Assembly: GCA_005885015.1 (NCBI GenBank)
Contig: VAYG01000050.1
Coordinates: 7,824 to 31,134 of the forward strand
Direction of reading: 5' to 3'
Origin: Actinomycetota bacterium
GTDB taxonomy: Bacteria > Actinomycetota > UBA4738
DNA: 23,311 bases
Position 1 is the first letter of the stretch. Every line of letters begins with the position of its first letter. Both the position numbers and the translations under genes were made by a program. The notes below the pieces were generated by a model. The model was not told the DNA's origin. It saw only the letters and a program-made list of their open reading frames with translations, and did not search any database. Of the stretch, positions 6,413 to 14,990 are shown in pieces.

Positions 6413-7667
6413 ATGACGACCGGACGAACCCTCGACGCCGACGTCATCGTCATCGGGGGCGGGCCCGCCGGGACGACGCTGGCATCCCTCCTCGCCATGG
6501 ACGGCCACCGGGTGATCGTCCTCGAGCGGGACGTGCATCCTCGTGATCACGTCGGCGAGTCCCTCACGCCCTCGAACAACTTCGTGCTGAACCGGATCGG
6601 CTTCCTTCCGAAGATGGAGCGGGCGGGCTTCGTCCACAAGGAGGGGGTCCCCGCCCGGTGCCATCCAGACGTACAGCTACAACGTGGAGCGGGACGAGTT
6701 CGACGCGCTGTTGTTCCGTCACGCCCACGAGCTCGGGGCAACGACGTTGCAAGGCATCAACGTGCGCAACGTCATCTTCGAGGAGGGTAGGGCAGTGGGC
6801 GTCCGGGCCGCCGCCGATGACGGCTGGGAGCGGGACCTGTTCGCACGCGTGGTGGTGGATGCCTCGGGCCGGCGGTGCCTCCTGGCCAAGCAGCTCCGGA
6901 TGAAGCAGAAGGACGCGGACTTCAACCAGTACTCGATCTGGTCGTGGTTCCGAGACGTGGCCCCCCACCCTCCCGGGCAGGAGGGGATGGTCTTCTTCCA
7001 CTTCCTCGGGTTGGAGCGGGCGTGGGCGTGGCACATCCCGCTTCGCGACGGTGTGTCGTCGATCGGAGTGGTGACCGACAAGGCCGACTTCCAGAAGTCC
7101 GGCAAGACGCCCGAAGAGTTCTTCGACAGCCTGGTCGCCCGCAACCGGACCTTCGTCCACGTGATGGAGGGTGCGAAACGGACACGGCCGTGGTGGATCG
7201 AGGCCGATTACTCCTACCAGATGGAGCGCGTGGCCGGGCCTGGGTGGTTGCTGGTCGGCGACGCGTTCCGGTTCGTCGATCCCATCTTCTCCTCGGGCGT
7301 CGATGTGGCTCTGTACTCGGCCAGCTTCGCCCACGAAGCGATCCTGCGGTCGTGGGAGGAGGGCCGAGAGGACGCGGCGTTCGGTGACTACGAACGGCGG
7401 GTGAACGAGGGCGTCGACGTGTGGTACGAGACCACGGCGCTCTTCTACCAGCTCCAGCAGCTGTTCGGCCGGTTCGCCCTCCAGCGGGACCATCGCGCCG
7501 ACGTGGCCCGGTCCCTGCAGGGCAACCCGTACGACCCCGTCAACCAGGCCCGCTCCAGGCGGTTGCTCTCCGAGATGCGCTCGGCCTACGAGGAGATCAT
7601 CTCCGATCCCCGGAACCTCCTGCGGCCGGGAGCGCTCGACCCGGCCGGGACCAGGAGCTCAGGGTGA
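6413..7667 (+). pseudogene. FAD-dependent halogenase/monooxygenase-like flavoprotein, frame-disrupted
   Basis: Two frames together encode about 415 residues of a flavin-dependent halogenase-type protein. The first frame (from ATG 6413) has the FAD-binding VIVIGGGPAGTT, the strand VIVLERD and GESLTPSNN. The second frame contains YSYNVERDEFDALL, VVVDASGRR, the halogenase-type WxWxIP motif as WAWHIP, and the second FAD motif WLLVGDAFRFVDPIFSSGVDVA. Reading changes from frame 2 to frame 0 near 6645-6655: HKEGV is followed directly, in the other frame, by PPGAIQTYSYN. Relatives have about 20 residues between these points, so a deletion of non-triplet length is likely rather than a single-base slip. 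The gene may be dead or the assembly may be wrong. The stop overlaps the aroA GTG by 4 bp. If intact it would halogenate or hydroxylate an aromatic substrate; the catalytic Lys of tryptophan halogenases cannot be placed without alignment. Confidence 0.75.
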
Positions 7668-8953
7668 ACGACCTCACGGAGGCGCGACCGATCAAGGCCT
7701 CCCTCCGAGTCCCCGGGGACAAGGCGATCTCCCACCGGGCCGCGCTGTTGGCGGTCCTCGCCGAGGGACGGACCACCATCCGGTCGTTCTCCCCGGCGGG
7801 GGACTGTGAGGCCACCCTCAGGGTCCTCCGGGCCCTCGGCGTGCGGCACGGCCGCGACGGTGAGGACCTCTGGGTCGAAGGGGTCGGCGGGGAATGGCGT
7901 GGGGCGCATCCCCCCGAAGGCCACATCGACTGCGGCCGGTCGGGAACGACCATGCGGCTGGCAGCCGGGCTCCTCGCCGCGGCGCCGGGCACGTCCGTGC
8001 TGACCGGCCACCCCCAGCTGCTGCGCAGGCCGATGGAGCGGGTGGCCGAGCCGCTGCGGTCCATGGGGGCGGACGTCCGATCGGAGGGTGGAGGTGGCAC
8101 GGCCCCCCTCACGATCACCGGTGGCCCGCTTCGGGGCATCCGATATCGCCTCCCCGTGGCCAGCGCCCAGGTGAAGTCCGCGGTCCTGTTCGCAGGGATC
8201 CAGGCCGACGGGACCACGTCGGTGATCGAGACGATCCCCACCCGGGATCACTCCGAACGGATGCTCTCTGCGATGGGGGCGGGCGTGCGGGTCACGACGG
8301 TGGACGGCGGGGCTGAGATCGCGCTGGAGCGAAGCGCGCTGCGCCCGCTCGAGCTCCTGGTCCCGGGGGACTTCTCCTCGGCGGCGCCGCTCATCGCGGC
8401 GGCGGCCCTGCTGCGCGGCTCGGACCTCTCGGTGCGAGGGGTCGGACTCAACCCGACCCGAACCGGCCTCCTTCGGGTGCTCGGCCGGATGGGCGGGGAC
8501 TTCATTGCGGAAACCGCGGGGAGCCATCCCGAGCCCTGGGGAGAGGTCCGCGTTCGTCACCAACCCCTGGCGGCGACGGCGGTGCGCCCGGAGGAGGTCC
8601 CGAGCCTGATCGACGAGCTCCCCCTGGTCGGGGTGCTGGCTACCCAGGCCGGCGGCACGACCGAGGTCCGGGGCGCCGCCGAGCTCCGGCTGAAGGAGAG
8701 CGACCGCATCGGCGGGCTCGTGGAGGGGCTCCGAGCGCTGGGGGCCGAGGCGGAAGCGCTGGAGGACGGCTTCGTGGTCACCGGCCCCACACCGCTGCGG
8801 GGAGGCCGGTGTGACGCCCTGGACGACCACCGTCTGGCGATGGCGTTCGCCGTGGCCGCCCTGGTCGCTTCCAGCCGTGTCGAGGTGAAGGGGATGGGGT
8901 TCGTCGGGGACTCCTTTCCAGGGTTCATCGAGTCACTGGAAGCGCTGCGATGA
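7664..8953 (+). CDS. aroA: 3-phosphoshikimate 1-carboxyvinyltransferase (EPSP synthase)
   Basis: A 429-residue EPSP synthase joining shikimate-3-phosphate and PEP (shikimate step 6). GTG 7664 has AGGAG 6 nt upstream and overlaps the flavoprotein stop by 4 bp. Recognised segments are VPGDKAISHRA (residues 16-26), CGRSGTTMR (90-98), QLLRRPMERV, SAQVKSA, TRDHSERML, LIDELP, LRLKESDRI and DDHRLAMA, all at expected places, with SFPGF near the end. Two departures stand out. Ala21 replaces the serine that follows the substrate-binding lysine (K20), and Arg92 stands where NAGT/NSGT enzymes have asparagine. Both lie in the shikimate-3-phosphate/PEP pocket. The rest of the catalytic set (K20, the Asp in IDELP, the KESDR Lys/Glu, Arg in DDHR) is kept, so I expect an active enzyme. 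It is cytosolic. Confidence 0.96.
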   Translation: MNDLTEARPIKASLRVPGDKAISHRAALLAVLAEGRTTIRSFSPAGDCEATLRVLRALGVRHGRDGEDLWVEGVGGEWRGAHPPEGHIDCGRSGTTMRLAAGLLAAAPGTSVLTGHPQLLRRPMERVAEPLRSMGADVRSEGGGGTAPLTITGGPLRGIRYRLPVASAQVKSAVLFAGIQADGTTSVIETIPTRDHSERMLSAMGAGVRVTTVDGGAEIALERSALRPLELLVPGDFSSAAPLIAAAALLRGSDLSVRGVGLNPTRTGLLRVLGRMGGDFIAETAGSHPEPWGEVRVRHQPLAATAVRPEEVPSLIDELPLVGVLATQAGGTTEVRGAAELRLKESDRIGGLVEGLRALGAEAEALEDGFVVTGPTPLRGGRCDALDDHRLAMAFAVAALVASSRVEVKGMGFVGDSFPGFIESLEALR

Positions 8954-9894
8954 AGTCAACGTCCGGGCCCGCGCCGCTGCCCGCCGCCCCCCTGCGTCGC
9001 GAAGTCGTGCTCATCGGCGACCCGGTCGAGGGAAGCCCGTCCCCGGCGATCCACAATGCCGCCTTCGCCCAGGCCGGCCTCGACCTCGAATACTCGGCCC
9101 TATCCGTCGGGCTCGATGAGCTGCCCCGGATGTTCGCCGGCCTCCGGGACCGGGCCCGCGGGCTCAACGTCACCAGGCCGCTCAAGGAGGCGGTGGTTCC
9201 CTTCCTGGACCGGTGGACCGAGGACGTGGCCAGGGCCGGATCGGCCAACACGATCATCTTCGAGGACGGTGAGGCCACCGGCGCCTCCACCGACGGGCCG
9301 GGGTTCCTCGCTGCCCTCTCTCGGGTCAGGCTGGATCCGATCCGTCGGGCCGTGATCCTGGGGACCGGCGGAGCCGCCCGAGCGGTGGCGTGGGCCTTGA
9401 TGTCCGGCGGCGCCTCGGTGGTGGTCACCGGCAGGAACGAGCTGGCCGGCCGGCGCCTCGTTTCGGACCTGCTGGCCTCTTCAGGCTCCGCCGGCGCCGC
9501 GGTCGGCACTCCGTCCTTCCTACCGAGCGAACCCGGGGCGCTGGCGGGCTCCCTGGACGGGGCCGATCTGCTGGTCAACGCCACGCCGGTAGGTGGATCG
9601 CCGGACGGCGAGGACTCGCCCCTCCCCCGCGGCGTGGCCCTGCCTCCCGGCTTGACGGTGGCCGACCTCGTCTACCGGCCTCGGCGGACCAGGTTGCTCC
9701 AGCTCGCCGAGCGCTCGGGCTGCGCGGTGATGGAAGGCATGGAGATGCTGGTGGAGCAAGCCGCCCTGTCCTGGTCGATGTGGACGGGACGGCGGGCCCC
9801 GGTGGAGGTCATGCGCGAGGCCGCGTACCGCGCCCTCGACGTTTCCCCCCGCGACGAGGGGCCGGCCGAGGAAGGGTGGCGACCCGCATCGTGA
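8950..9894 (+). CDS. aroE: shikimate dehydrogenase
   Basis: A 314-residue NADP-dependent shikimate dehydrogenase (step 4, 3-dehydroshikimate to shikimate). ATG 8950 overlaps the aroA stop (ATGA). The substrate domain contains GSPSPAIHN (28-36) and LNVTRPLK with the catalytic K79. The second catalytic residue is D115 in GASTDGPGF; the usual NTDG is STDG here, so the asparagine is a serine. The nucleotide-binding loop is ILGTGGAARAVAWAL, with VVVTGRN on the following strand, where the arginine suggests NADP preference. The C-terminal helix GMEMLVEQAALSW is canonical. The length is slightly above the usual 270-290 residues because of N- and C-terminal tails. It lies between aroA and aroC with 4-bp overlaps on both sides. 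Confidence 0.95.
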   Translation: MKSTSGPAPLPAAPLRREVVLIGDPVEGSPSPAIHNAAFAQAGLDLEYSALSVGLDELPRMFAGLRDRARGLNVTRPLKEAVVPFLDRWTEDVARAGSANTIIFEDGEATGASTDGPGFLAALSRVRLDPIRRAVILGTGGAARAVAWALMSGGASVVVTGRNELAGRRLVSDLLASSGSAGAAVGTPSFLPSEPGALAGSLDGADLLVNATPVGGSPDGEDSPLPRGVALPPGLTVADLVYRPRRTRLLQLAERSGCAVMEGMEMLVEQAALSWSMWTGRRAPVEVMREAAYRALDVSPRDEGPAEEGWRPAS

Positions 9895-11069
9895 TCCGGT
9901 TCCTTACCTCCGGCGAGTCCCACGGGCCCGAGCTGATGGTGGTGGTGGAGGGCCTCCCGGCAGGGGTCCCGGTGGACGTCGAGGCGATCGACCGCGACCT
10001 GGCCCGCCGGCAGGGGGGATACGGACGGGGAGCGAGGTCGACCAAGATCGAGCGCGACCGGGTCGAAGTCACCGGCGGCCTGGTGGCCGGGTCGACCACC
10101 GGCGCTCCGATCGGGCTGCGCATCGCCAACCGGGACTTCGCGAACCAGCCGGCCCAACCCGTGCCTCTGACAACTCCTCGCCCCGGCCACGCCGACCTCG
10201 CCGGGAGGATGAAGTTCGGCATCCAGGACTTTCGCCTGATCCGGGAGCGGGCCAGCGCAAGGGAGACTGCCGCCCGGGTGGCGGCCGGCGCCGTGGCCAA
10301 GCAGCTGCTTCGCTCGTTCGGGGGGATCGTGGGGAGCTTCGTGAGCGAGATCGGGGGGGTCCGGGCGTGGGACGGCCCGGCGCGCTCCGACGCGGTGGAC
10401 CCGGCGTCGCTGGACATCCTGGACGCGGAGGGGCTCCAGGGGCTGGCCGAGGCGGCGGAGGGCGACCCCGTGCGGTGTCCCGTTCCCGAAGCGTCCGCCC
10501 TGATGTGCAAGGCGATCGATGCGGCCCGAGCCGCAGGCGACACGCTGGGCGGCGCCTTCGTTGTGTTCGCCACCGGGGTGCCTCCGGGCCTGGGCAGCTA
10601 CACGCACTGGGACCGCCGGCTCGACGGCCGCATCTCCCAGGCCATCTGCTCGATCCCCGCGATCAAGGGCGTGGAGATCGGGCCGGCCTTCCGCCTGGCC
10701 GGGCTGGCCGGGAGCGAGGCCCAGGACGCCATCGTTCGCCGGGAGGGCCGGATCGCCCGGCCCACGAACAGGGCCGGCGGACTGGAGGGTGGCGTCACCA
10801 ACGGCGAGCCGATCGTGGCCCGCGGAGCCATGAAGCCCCTGTCCTCCGTTCGGGTTGCCGTCGAGTCGATCGACTTCGACTCGGGGCGGCCGTCCGACGC
10901 GCCCTACGTGCGGTCGGACGTGTGCTCGGTGCCGGCGGCGGGGGTGGTCGGCGAGGGCATGCTGGCCTGGGTCCTGGCCGACGCCCTGGTCGAGCGGTTC
11001 GGAGCCGACCGGCTGGACGCCATGCTCGGCGCGTGGGCGGCGGTGCGCGACGCGGACGGCCCGCCGTGA
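9891..11069 (+). CDS. aroC: chorismate synthase
   Basis: A 392-residue FMN-dependent chorismate synthase (step 7, EPSP to chorismate). The GTG at 9891, which overlaps the aroE stop (GTGA), yields the canonical N-terminus (V)IRFLTSGESHG. An in-frame GTG at 9876 would add five residues and sits directly on the GGAAGG, so it is less likely. Signature segments are GESHG, RRQGGYGRG, TPRPGHADLAG, RASARETAARVAAGA, NRAGGLEGGVTNGEP and DVCSVPAAGVVGEGM. The usual N-N-x-G-G is TNRAGG here. The enzyme needs reduced FMN without net redox change. Length and motif order are normal. The stop overlaps the aroKB start by 4 bp. Confidence 0.97.
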   Translation: MIRFLTSGESHGPELMVVVEGLPAGVPVDVEAIDRDLARRQGGYGRGARSTKIERDRVEVTGGLVAGSTTGAPIGLRIANRDFANQPAQPVPLTTPRPGHADLAGRMKFGIQDFRLIRERASARETAARVAAGAVAKQLLRSFGGIVGSFVSEIGGVRAWDGPARSDAVDPASLDILDAEGLQGLAEAAEGDPVRCPVPEASALMCKAIDAARAAGDTLGGAFVVFATGVPPGLGSYTHWDRRLDGRISQAICSIPAIKGVEIGPAFRLAGLAGSEAQDAIVRREGRIARPTNRAGGLEGGVTNGEPIVARGAMKPLSSVRVAVESIDFDSGRPSDAPYVRSDVCSVPAAGVVGEGMLAWVLADALVERFGADRLDAMLGAWAAVRDADGPP

Positions 11070-12766
11070 ATCGCTCAGAGGCAACGATCTACCCGGCCCC
11101 GCCCCTGCCCACGGGGCGACCCCGTTTGGTCGTGACCGGGTTCATGGGAACCGGGAAGTCCACGGCCGGGGCCGTCGCCGCGGCCGCGCTCGGCCTCCCG
11201 TTCGTCGACCTGGACCGGGCCGTGGAGCGGGCCGCCGGTAGGCCGATCGGAGAGATCTTCCGCCGGTCCGGTGAGGCGCATTTCCGCCGGTTGGAGCGCG
11301 GGCTGGTTCTGCAAGCCGCCCGGCTGTCCGGGACCGTCGTGGCCACCGGAGGAGGCGCACCTCTGGACGCCGATTCGTTCTCCGAGCTGGCCGACGGCGC
11401 GGTCGCGGCGGTGTTGAGGGCCGAGCCCGCCGAGATCGCGCGGCGCCTCGGTGGCGGCGACGGCAGGCCGCTTCTGGACCCAGACCCTCCGACCCGTATC
11501 CGGGCGTTGCTGGATGCCCGGGCGGAGGCGTATGCAGCGGCCGGGGTCCCCCTCGACACAACGTCGATGACGGCCGCCGAGGCCGGCGCTCGCCTGGCGG
11601 CGATGTACGAGCGCGATGCCAGACCCGGCCGGACAGAGCCGTTGCGCCTCGAGGTCGACACGCCACGAGGTTCCTATCCCGTGTTGATCGGGGAAAGCGT
11701 GGTCTCCGAGTGGGAGGCCGAGCTGGATCGCGTGGCTCCCGGCTGCGATCGGGTGGCCGTGGTCGCCGACGAGTCCGTCGACGTCGCGTTGACGGACGCG
11801 GTCATCCGGCCCTTGCGGCACGCGGGCGTGGCGGCCACGCGGATCCCGCTCGTCGCCGGCGAGCGGGCCAAGTCCATCGACGTGGTGGCAGGACTCTGGG
11901 AACGGTTCCGGGCGGAAGGCCTGGACCGCGCCAGCCTGGTGCTGGCCGTCGGGGGCGGCGCCATCATGGACGCGGCTGGGTTCGCCGCGGCCACGTTCGC
12001 CCGCGGGATCGGCGTGGTGAACGTCCCGACGACGCTCGTGGGGATGGTCGACGCCGCCATCGGTGGGAAGGTCGGCATCGACCACGACGGCGTCAAGAAC
12101 CTGGTGGGCGCGTTTCACCATCCCCGGCTCGTGCTGGTCGATCCGAGCCTCCTGGCCTCGCTGCCCCCTCCGGTGATGCGGCAAGGCCTGGCGGAAGCCG
12201 TGAAGGCCCTTGTCCTGGCGTCCCCGCTTGCCCTCGACGTGTTGATCGGGGGAGGACCGGACGAACGCGGGCTCCCCCCGCACCTCGGCTGGCTCATCGA
12301 GGAGGCCGTCCGGGTCAAGGCGGCCTACGTCTCCGCCGATCCGGAAGACCGCTCGATCCGGGCTTCGCTCAACCTTGGACACACCTTCGCCCACGCGGTG
12401 GAATCGGCGAGCGGTTTCCGCGTCTCCCACGGCGACGCGGTGGCCATCGGATTGATGGCGGCGGCCAACCTCGGCGAAGCAACAGGCGTCACTCCCCCGG
12501 GTCTGGCGCCGCGACTGGGTGAGCTCCTGTCGGGGTTCGGCCTTCCCACCCGCCCTCCTGAGGCCCTGACGGCCGATGACGTGATCGCCGCGATGACCGC
12601 GGACAAGAAGCGCCGCGCCGGGCGGCCGATCTTCGTCGTCCCCGCCGAGGGCGGCTGCGCCCTCCTGGAGGGCGTGGAGGCGGCCACCGCCGCGGCCATC
12701 TTGCTCGAGGAAGAGGCCCCACGATCCGCTCCTCGGACGCCGGTGCAAACGGAGGCGACCTCGTGA
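11066..12766 (+). CDS. aroKB: bifunctional shikimate kinase / 3-dehydroquinate synthase
   Basis: A 566-residue fusion. Residues about 18-185 are shikimate kinase (step 5): P-loop GFMGTGKST (K31), DLDRAVE with the shikimate-binding Asp, the Arg-containing RRSGEAHFRRLE, the GGGAP loop and the lid RPLLDPDPPTRI. Residues about 195-550 are 3-dehydroquinate synthase (step 2): GERAKS, the NAD-binding VLAVGGGAIMDAAGF (family members usually have GGGxxGD), VPTTLVGMVDAAIGGK, KNLVGAFHHP, GLAEAVK and the metal ligands in LNLGHTFAHAVE and HGDAVAIGL (usually HGEAVA). The GTG start at 11066 overlaps the aroC stop; no stop codon or linker gap separates the halves. AroK-AroB fusions are known in some actinobacteria. 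The two activities are non-consecutive in the pathway. The stop overlaps aroQ by 4 bp. Confidence 0.95.
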   Translation: MNRSEATIYPAPPLPTGRPRLVVTGFMGTGKSTAGAVAAAALGLPFVDLDRAVERAAGRPIGEIFRRSGEAHFRRLERGLVLQAARLSGTVVATGGGAPLDADSFSELADGAVAAVLRAEPAEIARRLGGGDGRPLLDPDPPTRIRALLDARAEAYAAAGVPLDTTSMTAAEAGARLAAMYERDARPGRTEPLRLEVDTPRGSYPVLIGESVVSEWEAELDRVAPGCDRVAVVADESVDVALTDAVIRPLRHAGVAATRIPLVAGERAKSIDVVAGLWERFRAEGLDRASLVLAVGGGAIMDAAGFAAATFARGIGVVNVPTTLVGMVDAAIGGKVGIDHDGVKNLVGAFHHPRLVLVDPSLLASLPPPVMRQGLAEAVKALVLASPLALDVLIGGGPDERGLPPHLGWLIEEAVRVKAAYVSADPEDRSIRASLNLGHTFAHAVESASGFRVSHGDAVAIGLMAAANLGEATGVTPPGLAPRLGELLSGFGLPTRPPEALTADDVIAAMTADKKRRAGRPIFVVPAEGGCALLEGVEAATAAAILLEEEAPRSAPRTPVQTEATS

Positions 12767-13197
12767 AGGTCCTGGTGCTCAACGGCCCGAACCTCAACCT
12801 CCTCGGGGAGCGGGAGCCCGAGGTCTACGGCACGCTCACGCTGGGGGAGATCGACCGGCGGATCAAGGACAGGGCCGATCGGCTCGGTATGGAGATCCGA
12901 TCCATCCAGTCGAACCTCGAAGGGGAGCTGATCGATGCCATCCAGGACGCCAGGACGTGGGCCGACGCCATCGTGATCAACCCGGGGGGGTATTCGCACA
13001 CGAGCGTGGCCATTCGCGATGCCATCGCCGCCATCGACGTTCCCGTGATCGAGGTCCACCTCTCCAATCCGTCCGCGCGGGAGGACTTCCGGCAGCGAGA
13101 CCTGGTTGGAGAGGTGAGCCGGGGGGTCGTCTCCGGGTTCGGGTGGATGAGCTACATCCTCGCTTTGGAGGCCGTGGCCACCATGGGGGAGGGCTGA
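12763..13197 (+). CDS. aroQ: type II 3-dehydroquinate dehydratase
   Basis: A 144-residue type II dehydroquinase (step 3, trans elimination of water from 3-dehydroquinate), normally a dodecamer. GTG 12763 has GGAGG 7 nt upstream and overlaps the aroKB stop. The motifs are NGPNLNLLGEREPEVYG with the catalytic tyrosine in EVYG, the flexible-loop Arg in GEREPE, QSNLEGELI, NPGGYSHTSVAIRDA (usually NPAAYTHTS; the active-site histidine is kept) and VIEVHLSNPSARE. The length is typical. The DAHP synthase gene follows after 7 bp. Confidence 0.96.
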   Translation: MKVLVLNGPNLNLLGEREPEVYGTLTLGEIDRRIKDRADRLGMEIRSIQSNLEGELIDAIQDARTWADAIVINPGGYSHTSVAIRDAIAAIDVPVIEVHLSNPSAREDFRQRDLVGEVSRGVVSGFGWMSYILALEAVATMGEG

Positions 13198-13204
13198 TCG
13201 CGAA

Positions 13205-14023
13205 GTGTCCACCCATCCCTCGCCGGATGAGACCCCGCTCGCCGCCAGCGTCGTGCGGGCCGCCGGCGTCGCCATCGGAGCCGGCCAGCCGGTCCGGGTC
13301 ATCGCGGGGCCGTGTTCCGTGGAGAGCGCCGAGCAGTTCCGGGAGGCCGCGGCGGCGGCGAAGGCAGCCGGCGCGGCTCTCCTGCGGGGAGGGGCCTTCA
13401 AGCCACGGACGTCGCCCTACAGCTTCCAGGGTTTGGGCGAACGCGGGCTGGCCATCATGCGGGGCGTGGCGGACGACCTCGGGATGGGTGTCGTCACCGA
13501 GGCGCTCTCCGCGGACGACGTGCCCATGATCGCGCGGTCGGCGGACATGATCCAGATCGGAGCCCGGAACATGGACAACGCCTTCCTGCTCGACGAGGTG
13601 GCCGACGCCGGCAAGCCGATCCTGCTGAAACGAGGGATGGCCGCATCCGTCCCCGAGGTGCTTGCCGCGGCCGACCGTATCGTGGCCAGGGGCAACGACC
13701 AGGTGGTCATCTGCGAACGCGGCGGCCGGACGTTCGAACCCGCCGTCCGGAACAGCCTGGACATCGCGGCCATCCCCGAGGTCAAGCGACGCAGCTCGTA
13801 TCCGGTGATCGCCGATCCCTCGCATGGGACCGGAAGGTGGGACCTGGTGACGCCGGTGGCGCTGGCCGCGGTGGCCGCGGGGGCCGACGGCCTGATCGTG
13901 GAGATCCATCCCGATCCGGAGTCCGCGTTGTCGGACGGCGCACAGTCGTTGCGACCCGACCGGTTCGCCGCGCTCATGGAGGCCGTTCGGCGAACGGCCG
14001 CTGCCGTGGGGCGGGCTCCGTGA
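13205..14023 (+). CDS. aroF: type I-beta DAHP synthase (catalytic, no regulatory domain)
   Basis: A 272-residue 3-deoxy-D-arabino-heptulosonate-7-phosphate synthase of the KDO8P-synthase-like I-beta class (step 1, PEP + erythrose-4-phosphate). All catalytic and metal-site elements are present: AGPCSVES (metal ligand C37), RGGAFKPRTSPYSFQG (K66, R68), IQIGARNMDN, LLKRG (K142, R143), CERG (E171), DPSHGTG (H207), VEIHPDP (E233) and LSDG (D244). It begins directly with a short tail before the barrel, so it lacks the N-terminal ferredoxin-like feedback domain found in the Thermotoga-type enzyme. That domain is found instead on the next gene. GTG 13205 is the best start; an SD-like GGGAGG lies 12 nt upstream. 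The stop overlaps the next start (GTGA). Feedback control, if any, must come from a partner. Confidence 0.95.
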   Translation: MSTHPSPDETPLAASVVRAAGVAIGAGQPVRVIAGPCSVESAEQFREAAAAAKAAGAALLRGGAFKPRTSPYSFQGLGERGLAIMRGVADDLGMGVVTEALSADDVPMIARSADMIQIGARNMDNAFLLDEVADAGKPILLKRGMAASVPEVLAAADRIVARGNDQVVICERGGRTFEPAVRNSLDIAAIPEVKRRSSYPVIADPSHGTGRWDLVTPVALAAVAAGADGLIVEIHPDPESALSDGAQSLRPDRFAALMEAVRRTAAAVGRAP

Positions 14024-14990
14024 CCACGGGAGCGGCCTCCGCCGAGGCCCACGTGGCCATCCTCGACTCGTCGGCCATCCAGGAGGCGGCGGCTCGAGGC
14101 ACGCCCGATGGGATGTGGGAGGGTTCCGGCAACATCGTCCGGGGGGACGGGTGGGCCGCGATCGGCCTCGGCGACCGGGCTGCCTCCGAGTCCCTCGAGC
14201 GGCTTCGCTCCCTGGATTGGGTCGAGCGGATCGTCGCCGTCTCCACCCCCTTCCGTCTGGCCAGCCGGGCGCTCTTCCAGCGGGACCTCCCCGTTCGCCT
14301 CGGAGGCCGCGGGACATCCGGAAGGGAAGCGGGGACGGCGGTCGGCGGGAGGGGGTCGGTCACGATTGTGGCGACCTTGCCGGCGCGCAGCCAGAACGAA
14401 CGCTCTGCCCGCCGCGCAGTTGCTGCGGGGGCGACGGTCCTCCACTTCGGCCGGGCGTCCTCGCCGGTCGGGGGACGGGCACCCTCGCTGCGTGAGCGGA
14501 TGGCCGGCCTGCGCGAGCTCTGCGACGGGGTCGGGGCGCCGATGTCGGTCGCCGTCGCCGATGCGCGCCAGATCGGCGACGTCATCGAGACGGCCGACGC
14601 GCTGGTGGTGGAAGCCCACAGCATGCAGGACTTCAGTCTCCTCCGAGAGCTCGGGAGGCTCGACCGCCCGGTGGTGATCAAGCGGGCCAGCGGCGCGACG
14701 GTGGAGGAGTTCCTCCTGGCGGCCGAGTATGTCCTGGCCGGGGGCAATGGGAGGGTCATCCTGTGCGACCCCGGAGTGCGATCGTTCGTGACCCCTCTGC
14801 GTCCGCGTCCCATCCGGCGCTCATCGCCCCGGTGTCCCGGGCGGCGGTGGCCGCCGGCGCCGACGGCGTGATGCTCGACCTCGCGGCCAGATCCGGGACG
14901 GAACGAGGGGGGGCCATCGACCCCAGGGCGCTCGAGGCGCTGGTCGAGGACCTTCGCCGGGTCGCCGCCGCCGGGGGGCGACCAACGTGA
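14020..14990 (+). pseudogene. degenerate DAHP synthase paralogue with ferredoxin-like regulatory domain; frame change near 14780
   Basis: The first frame (GTG 14020, overlapping the aroF stop) encodes 256 recognisable residues. Residues about 35-90 match the ferredoxin-like regulatory domain of Thermotoga-type DAHP synthase (AAIGLGDRA..., then VAVSTPFRLASR). A TIM-barrel half follows, aligned with the preceding gene but lacking key residues: AGPCSVES is replaced by VATLPARSQ, the KPRTSPYSFQG loop is lost and CERG is CDPG; K221-R222 remain. After GVRSF the homology resumes in another frame with DPSASASHP (family DPSHGTG) and ends at the 14990 stop. About 23-26 residues present in the neighbour are missing at the junction. 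Even an intact version would lack the metal ligands Cys, His and Glu. Before the lesion it may have been a non-catalytic regulatory subunit for the adjacent domain-less enzyme. The stop overlaps the following GTG by 4 bp. Confidence 0.75.

Noticed and set aside
6640..6665. Programmed ribosomal frameshift in the flavoprotein
   Set aside because: No convincing slippery heptamer, and conserved residues are missing at the junction; frameshifting would not restore them. The same argument applies to 14770-14800 and 22760-22800.
9876..9890. Earlier GTG start for aroC
   Set aside because: It touches the GGAAGG with no spacing and adds residues before the canonical chorismate synthase N-terminus.
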